Assembly (NCBI GenBank): GCA_030430725.1
Contig: JAUIKP010000115.1
Location: 1-8,762 of the forward strand
Direction of reading: 5' to 3'
Source of the DNA: Nitrospiria bacterium
GTDB lineage: Bacteria; Nitrospirota; Nitrospiria; Nitrospirales; UBA8639
DNA length: 8,762 nucleotides
In this document: positions 7,044 through 8,762 of the stretch, piece after piece
How the letters are laid out: each line of letters opens with the position of its first letter
Numbering within the stretch: the first letter of the stretch is position 1
Translations under genes and position numbers: made by a program
The notes under the pieces: generated by a model
Told to the model about the DNA's origin: nothing
The model's input: only the letters and a program-made list of their open reading frames with translations
Databases searched by the model: none

Positions 7044-7382
7044 TTATTGGCAATAGCCGCCGCTCGAAGAATTCCGGCCCATCCAGACTCCGTCGGCGAA
7101 GTTACATGAGGATTCGTTCGTGGCTTTTCCCCTTTCGGCTTGACGTGCAAGCGCTTCAGCTTCTCTTTTGTCAAACTCTTTTCCTTTTTCCCGCATGTAT
7201 GCCAACCGTTCGTTGTGGTTGCGAAACGTGACGCCGACGGGATCGGCCGGGCAGCGTAGAAATCCGTGCGTCTTTTGCTCTGCCTCATTTCGGAAGAGGA
7301 TGCAGTTTGTGTAATTCCTCAGCCATTGGTCACAATTATGCGGAAGGGGATTAGGCGCGGTATCTAAGCGGGTGGAGTCAGA
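7044..7382 (-). pseudogene. Coding-like open frame without a start, probable 5'-truncated gene remnant
   Basis: On the minus strand a frame of 112 codons runs from just inside the end of the PIN toxin gene to a TAA at 7046-7044. It has no ATG or GTG for its first 67 codons. The translation looks protein-like: NCDQWLRNYTNCILFRNEAEQ, RCPADPVGVTFRNHNERLAY, then a charged helix MREKGKEFDKREAEALARQ. A competing frame on the same strand (7288-6968, 106 codons, ATG start) gives a Lys/Arg/Thr/Pro-rich product typical of an out-of-frame reading, so I prefer this one. I do not recognise the family. A short product from TTG or ATG near 7190 would keep only about 50 residues. The body may have lost its 5' end when the adjacent toxin-antitoxin cassette arrived; this is inference. 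It covers the gap between the DUF488 remnant and the toxin gene. Confidence 0.35.
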
Positions 7383-7833
7383 TCACATCATCCAAGATGA
7401 GGCATTGAATCTCTTGCACCTTCCGCAGGCCTCGATCATTTCCGTAAAAACGACTGGCTTTGTAGTTGATGGCCGTGGCCAATTGAATGGCATCCGGCGT
7501 GCTGAGGCGATAGCGGGCACGTAATTGGGCACCATGATCTGCTATTTCCATGGTCACTGGAATCCAAGTCAGCTTGGGATAGGTTCCAACGAGTGCGAAG
7601 ATTTTTGGGGCAAGATCATCTTTTTGATCCCGGTACGGTTGTACTAATAATTCGAGAAGAGTAATGGTCGATGTGACCGCCGGATTACGACCAACTTCGA
7701 TTTGATCAAACAGAGAGGAGCACCATTTACCGTATCGTGGATGATCCTCGAGGAAGTAAATAAATACGTTGGTGTCAATGCCGATTCGCTCATGTTCAGA
7801 GGGAAGGTCATTTGACGGCGGTTTATTTACCAC
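7378..7833 (-). CDS. PIN-domain toxin, VapC-type ribonuclease
   Basis: This 151-residue protein has the acidic PIN residues in order: Asp20 in IGIDTNVFIYFLE, Glu61 in LLELLVQPY, Asp114 in LSTPDAIQLATA, and Asn132-Asp133 in FYGNDRGL. These coordinate Mg2+ or Mn2+ for RNA cleavage. VapC toxins typically cut tRNAs or rRNA and stop translation when free of antitoxin. The start is a GTG at 7833, which overlaps the end of the antitoxin gene by 7 bases; no other suitable start exists before the first catalytic Asp. That overlap indicates translational coupling with the antitoxin. All active-site residues are present, so it is probably active, unlike the toxin remnant at 2279-2356. I leave the symbol empty because many vapC paralogues exist. 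Confidence 0.9.
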   Translation of the reverse strand: MVNKPPSNDLPSEHERIGIDTNVFIYFLEDHPRYGKWCSSLFDQIEVGRNPAVTSTITLLELLVQPYRDQKDDLAPKIFALVGTYPKLTWIPVTMEIADHGAQLRARYRLSTPDAIQLATAINYKASRFYGNDRGLRKVQEIQCLILDDVI

Positions 7834-8045
7834 GCTTTGCGTTCTCGTTTGAGATAGTCTGGTGGATAGGTGCCTTTCGTCAGACCTCGCAAGGTCCGTG
7901 CATAACGTTTGGGTTTCGGCATCACGATTGTCAGGTCATTCTTTACAACCACCAACAACTCATCTCCACCCTTCACTCCCATGGCTTCCCGGGCTTCTTT
8001 GGGGAGCACAATTTGATTTTTGCTGCTGAGTTTTTGAATCGCCAT
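7827..8045 (-). CDS. AbrB/SpoVT-type antitoxin, VapB/MazE-like
   Basis: This 72-residue protein has an N-terminal swapped-hairpin AbrB DNA-binding domain (about 2-45), with the typical SSKNQIVLPKEAREAMGVKGGDEL at residues 7-30. A basic tail with TYPPDYLKRERKAW at its end (59-72) probably engages the toxin. The ATG at 8045 is preceded by GGAGGA (8057-8052) at a spacing of 6, which fixes the start. Its last 7 bases overlap the GTG of the PIN toxin gene. It should neutralise that toxin and, alone or in complex, repress the operon at the palindrome 8066-8091. Confidence 0.92.
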   Translation of the reverse strand: MAIQKLSSKNQIVLPKEAREAMGVKGGDELLVVVKNDLTIVMPKPKRYARTLRGLTKGTYPPDYLKRERKAW

Positions 8046-8065
8046 TACATATCCTCCATTTCAAA

Positions 8066-8091
8066 CTTTACTTTATCATTGAAAGGTAAAG
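8066..8091. repeat. Palindromic operator of the AbrB/PIN module
   Basis: The arms CTTTACTTTA (8066-8075) and AAAGGTAAAG (8082-8091, with GTAAAG at 8086-8091) are inverted copies with mismatches only inside the arms (CTTTAC-Y-TTT on each side). The palindrome covers the predicted -10 box and ends 21 bases from the antitoxin start, as expected for an autoregulated toxin-antitoxin operon. Confidence 0.62.
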
Positions 8092-8098
8092 CACTCAA
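8070..8098 (-). promoter_or_regulatory. Predicted promoter of the AbrB/PIN operon
   Basis: On the minus strand TTGAGT (8098-8093, 4/6) is 17 bases from TAAAGT (8075-8070, 4/6). The start would be near 8063, about 18 bases before the ATG and just upstream of the GGAGGA site. Both boxes are imperfect, so the call rests mainly on the exact spacing and position within the palindrome. Confidence 0.5.
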
Positions 8099-8210
8099 GG
8101 AAATGTTAACCATGGGAACGTCCAGTTCCTGTATCATGAATTTTTTGGTAATTTTTTAAAATGAGGTTTTCCAGCTTATTTCACTTCTGTCATCTTAAGG
8201 CCTGAGAGAC

Positions 8211-8246
8211 CTTGCCGTTTCATGAATATTCCAATGAAACGGCAAG
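8211..8246. repeat. Perfect 13-bp inverted repeat with 10-base loop
   Basis: CTTGCCGTTTCAT (8211-8223) pairs exactly with ATGAAACGGCAAG (8234-8246). The spacer contains the 8-bp palindrome GAATATTC. It stands in the spacer between the divergent antitoxin gene and the DUF488 gene. No T-run follows the stem on either strand, so it is not a standard rho-independent terminator. It may be a REP-like element, a regulator site or a structured RNA element. Confidence 0.75.
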
Positions 8247-8301
8247 ACATGGGGGATTTTAACCATACTATTTCGAAGTACCGGTGAATATGGTGGATGA
8301 T

Positions 8302-8306
8302 GAGGA
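8302..8306 (+). promoter_or_regulatory. Shine-Dalgarno supporting the GTG start of DUF488
   Basis: GAGGA lies five bases before the in-frame GTG at 8312. The alternative ATGs at 8297 and 8300 have only GGTGG at 8292-8296, which is too close. Confidence 0.5.
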
Positions 8307-8311
8307 ACAAT

Positions 8312-8762
8312 GTGAACAGTCGACCCAATGCTCCTGGCGACACTCACTCGCCTGAGACACTCGTATCTCCCGAGTTGTGGACCATCGGCCATTCGACACG
8401 GCCCATTGAGGAATTTATCGGACTCCTCAAGGTCTATGGCATTCAATTGCTGGTCGACGTTCGGACGATTCCGTTTTCCCGGCGCAATCCTCAGTTCCAC
8501 CAGGAGGCTCTTGCTGAAAGTCTTGATAAATCCGGGCTTCAATATCGGCACATGCCCGCGTTGGGTGGAAGGAGGAAGAGTCGCCCGGATTCGGTGAATT
8601 TGGGATGGCGGAATGAGGGTTTCCGGGGTTACGCGGATTACATGCAAACCCAAGAGTTTTGGGATGGGCTGGAGGAACTGGTTAATATCGGACAGCAGGC
8701 ACCATCAGCCGTGATGTGCGCGGAAGCGGTGCCTTGGCGCTGCCATCGGACGCTCATAGCCG
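8312..8762 (+). CDS. DUF488 family protein, 3' truncated by window end
   Basis: The visible 150 residues carry the DUF488 signature in order: TIGHS (24-28), LVDVRTIPFSRRNPQF (47-62), GLQYRHMPALGGRR (75-88), NLGWRNEGFRGYADYMQ (96-112) and CAEAVPWRCHR (136-146), in which the Cys and His could form an active or metal site. The family is usually near 180 residues, so only about 30 are missing. Its biochemical role is not established. The N-terminal 20 or so residues before ELWTIGHS are a polar extension. GTG 8312 is preferred for its Shine-Dalgarno; ATG 8297 or 8300 would add four or five residues. A decayed relative lies at 6716-6972, so this may be the surviving copy. There are no co-directional neighbours in the window. 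Confidence 0.9.
   Translation, partial: MNSRPNAPGDTHSPETLVSPELWTIGHSTRPIEEFIGLLKVYGIQLLVDVRTIPFSRRNPQFHQEALAESLDKSGLQYRHMPALGGRRKSRPDSVNLGWRNEGFRGYADYMQTQEFWDGLEELVNIGQQAPSAVMCAEAVPWRCHRTLIA

Noticed and set aside
6968..7288. 106-codon minus-strand frame with ATG start
   Set aside because: Its product is dominated by Lys, Arg, Thr, Ser and Pro with no recognisable segment, there is no Shine-Dalgarno, and the overlapping frame on the same strand looks far more protein-like.
8195..8653. 152-codon minus-strand frame opposite DUF488
   Set aside because: It runs antisense through the conserved DUF488 motifs and through the 13-bp inverted repeat, with no recognisable domain.
1..8762. CRISPR array, tRNA, rRNA or insertion-sequence ends
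   Set aside because: No regularly spaced repeats, no tRNA-like cloverleaf and no transposase or terminal inverted repeats were seen on either strand.

Overview
The window is a bacterial chromosomal segment of moderate G+C. The gene mix (SelO, an SDR, a YugP-type membrane protease, DUF488 and VapBC-type modules) would suit a Nitrospira-like or proteobacterial genome. This is a guess from gene style only; no marker gene fixes the taxonomy.

Left part (1-2198), plus strand, looks like ordinary chromosome. It holds the 3' end of selO (protein AMPylase), a complete short-chain dehydrogenase/reductase and a complete YugP-like membrane zinc metallopeptidase.

Middle part (about 2260-8100), mostly minus strand, looks like an accessory island full of turnover. 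A FitA-type ribbon-helix-helix antitoxin (2353-2586) has its own promoter and palindromic operator. Its PIN toxin partner survives only as a 5' scrap with two in-frame stops. After a stretch with only a doubtful small ORF comes an 1185-residue helical-repeat protein of unknown function (3125-6682, minus). It has a recognisable promoter placed so close to the ATG that its mRNA would be nearly leaderless. Next to its promoter lies a decayed plus-strand copy of a DUF488 gene. A 112-codon minus-strand open frame without a plausible start follows; it looks like another gene remnant. An apparently intact AbrB-type antitoxin/PIN toxin pair (vapBC-like, 7378-8045) closes the island, with its promoter embedded in a palindrome.

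Right part: a non-coding spacer with a perfect 13-bp inverted repeat (8211-8246), then a plus-strand DUF488 gene (8312 to window end, 3' truncated). This is the intact relative of the decayed copy 1.7 kb upstream.

The most interesting item is the large unassigned solenoid protein. It stands alone between a dead toxin-antitoxin locus, a dead DUF488 gene and a live toxin-antitoxin locus, a setting typical of defence or accessory islands. Its function cannot be read from the sequence.
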